Assembly: GCA_003564925.1 (NCBI GenBank)
Contig: PXDW01000099.1
Location: 1-5,982 of the forward strand
From: Candidatus Woesearchaeota archaeon
Lineage (GTDB): Archaea > Nanobdellota > Nanobdellia > Woesearchaeales > PXDW01
Length of the DNA stretch: 5,982 nucleotides
Direction of reading: 5' to 3'
Under the pieces are notes generated by a model. It ran no database searches. It saw only the letters and a list, made by a program, of their open reading frames with translations, and was not told the DNA's origin. Below, piece by piece: positions 4,937 through 5,982 of this stretch (position 1 is its first letter; each line of letters opens with the position of its first letter). The translations under genes and the position numbers were made by a program.

Positions 4937-5630
4937 TTTTACCATCTATCTTTATAGAGGGTTTTTTATCTCCTATCACAAAAGCATATTTCTTCGATGT
5001 TTGTATATCTTTATCATCAACCTTTACAAATATAATTCCGTCTTTTATTTCATTTATAGTTCCAATTTTTCCAACATATTTTCCACCTATAAAGTGAACC
5101 AAAACACCTTTTTCAATTTTCAAGTGCTCTTTTATTTCTTGTTTAGGTATTGAAATAACAACAGAATCTCCCACTTTGTGTTTGCTTTCTTTGAGGATAA
5201 TATTTCTTCCATCACTTAGATTTAATTGAATTTTATTTTTACCAATTATTTTCTTATTTATAATTTTTGAAAGCTTTATGCCTGCTTCGCTTTCTTTTAT
5301 TTTTATAGGTGTAAGCTTTCCTTTTTTGCTGAAAACTATACGGTAATGTTCCTTTATTGAAGGAATGCTTAAAACATCCATAAAACCAATAAGGTATTTT
5401 GAGTCATATCTTCTTTTTCCATCTACAAGAACTTCTTTATCTTTTAATATTGACTTTACTTCTTTGGTTGTTTTGCAATATTTTAGCAAATCTCTGAATA
5501 ATGTATTTAAAGATAAACCTAATCCTAATCTATGAGCTCCAGAATTAGGTCTAGTTACATACTTTGTGCTTTTTTTATCAATTCTCCAACTGTTTGGAGC
5601 ATTTAGCTTTTTTAAGTGATTTTTAACCAT
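4914..5630 (-). CDS. rps4e: Small-subunit ribosomal protein eS4
   Basis: eS4 is a 30S protein specific to archaea and eukaryotes. The N-terminus is diagnostic: HLKKLNAPNSWRIDKKSTKY (residues 5-24) and RPNSGAHRLGLGLSLNTLFR (27-46). An S4-type RNA-binding domain covers about 41-105 (LKDKEVLVDGKRRYDSKYLIGFMDVLSI, 62-89). The central eS4 domain runs to about 170 (NLSDGRNIILKESKHKVGDSVVI, 137-159), and a KOW-type motif follows at about 172-205 (KIEKGVLVHFIGGKYVGKIG). At 238 aa it has the normal family length. The ATG at 5630 overlaps the end of uL24 by eight bases and has GAGAGGAA upstream at good spacing. The polar C-terminal end (KNEQDERN) overlaps the start of uL5. Confidence 0.98.
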   Translation of the reverse strand: MVKNHLKKLNAPNSWRIDKKSTKYVTRPNSGAHRLGLGLSLNTLFRDLLKYCKTTKEVKSILKDKEVLVDGKRRYDSKYLIGFMDVLSIPSIKEHYRIVFSKKGKLTPIKIKESEAGIKLSKIINKKIIGKNKIQLNLSDGRNIILKESKHKVGDSVVISIPKQEIKEHLKIEKGVLVHFIGGKYVGKIGTINEIKDGIIFVKVDDKDIQTSKKYAFVIGDKKPSIKIDGKNEQDERN

Positions 5631-5982
5631 TTTTCTTCCTCTCTATTTTAGCCTCTATCTTTTCTCTTCTCTTTTTGTCATCAAGATTTAATTCCATAAT
5701 CATAATATTGGACGGCTTTATTGGCTTTGGAGCTTTTGAACCTTCTTTCTTTTCAATTTCTATCTTGCTAATATAAACGATACATTTTTTTGTATCAACT
5801 TTTTCAACAGAACCTTCTTTTTTTCTGAAATTTCCCCTCATAATTTTTACTTTATCACCTTTTCTAACTCTTACTGACCTTATTTTGTATTTTTTTCTCA
5901 AATCTTTGCTCAGATTTGAATTCATAAATTTCCCTTTTAGGTGCAAAGGAGCTTTTGCTATGTATTTTCTTTGTTTTCTTGG
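5623..5982 (-). CDS. rpl24: Large-subunit ribosomal protein uL24, 5' end cut by window edge
   Basis: uL24 is an assembly-initiating 50S protein near the exit of the peptide tunnel. The frame is open right to the window edge: the last 36 bases encode PRKQRKYIAKAP, which matches the conserved archaeal uL24 beginning (PRKQRK..APLH). The gene therefore does not start at the internal TTG (5946) or at the ATG at residue 20; only a few N-terminal residues are missing. The visible 119 residues include NLSKDLRKKYKIRSVRVRKG (23-42) and the KOW motif KGDKVKIMRGNFRKKEGSVE (41-60). They continue with the conserved IKPSNIMIMELNLDD (88-102) and a basic tail. The 3' end overlaps eS4 by eight bases. In archaea uL14 normally precedes it, so that gene should lie just outside the right edge. 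Confidence 0.96.
   Translation of the reverse strand, partial: PRKQRKYIAKAPLHLKGKFMNSNLSKDLRKKYKIRSVRVRKGDKVKIMRGNFRKKEGSVEKVDTKKCIVYISKIEIEKKEGSKAPKPIKPSNIMIMELNLDDKKRREKIEAKIERKKNG
5637..5644 (-). promoter_or_regulatory. Shine-Dalgarno site for eS4
   Basis: GAGAGGAA on the minus strand, six bases before the eS4 ATG, lies within the 3' end of uL24. It supports the ATG at 5630 as the start. Confidence 0.65.

Noticed and set aside
4560..5153. Plus-strand open frame (197 codons) opposite uL5 and eS4
   Set aside because: Both minus-strand genes have full family signatures; this frame has low-complexity hydrophobic content and no recognisable domain.

Overview
The window is a single block of an archaeal ribosomal protein operon (the spc-type cluster), transcribed entirely from the minus strand. 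Reading 5' to 3' on that strand (right to left here), the order is uL24, eS4, uL5, uS14, uS8, uL6, eL32, eL19, uL18, uS5, uL30 and uL15. This is the standard archaeal order. eS4, eL32 and eL19 inside it rule out a bacterial cluster, and no expected member is missing between uL24 and uL15.

The DNA is strongly AT-rich and the proteins are rich in Lys and Ile. Several carry charged tails or lineage-type changes: an expanded loop in uS5, a compact uL30, a longer uS14 N-terminus, and Lys/Glu tails on eL32 and eL19. Together with very tight packing (largest gap 22 bases, several overlaps), this suggests a small-genome archaeon, most likely DPANN of the Woesearchaeota/Pacearchaeota kind. That assignment is an inference from remembered family features, not a search result.

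Layout: 5982-5623 is uL24, cut at its 5' end by the window edge. From 5630 to 345 lie ten complete genes. From 339 to 1 is the start of uL15, which runs open off the left edge. No promoter, terminator, tRNA or mobile element is visible, and there is no gene-free stretch of 300 bases. Neighbours are linked by short overlaps or by a recurrent TAA-A-ATG junction, which suggests coupled translation of one long mRNA. Strong Shine-Dalgarno sites are visible before eS4, uS14, uS8 and uS5.

The one real anomaly is at the left end. The uL15 reading frame matches archaeal uL15 for about 46-50 codons and then, without losing frame, continues into something that does not resemble uL15. That part contains a typical Rossmann glycine motif (YGAGETARVL). 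It is either a chimeric contig end or an unprecedented fusion, and is the main thing to check. I saw no new defence, mobile or metabolic system here.
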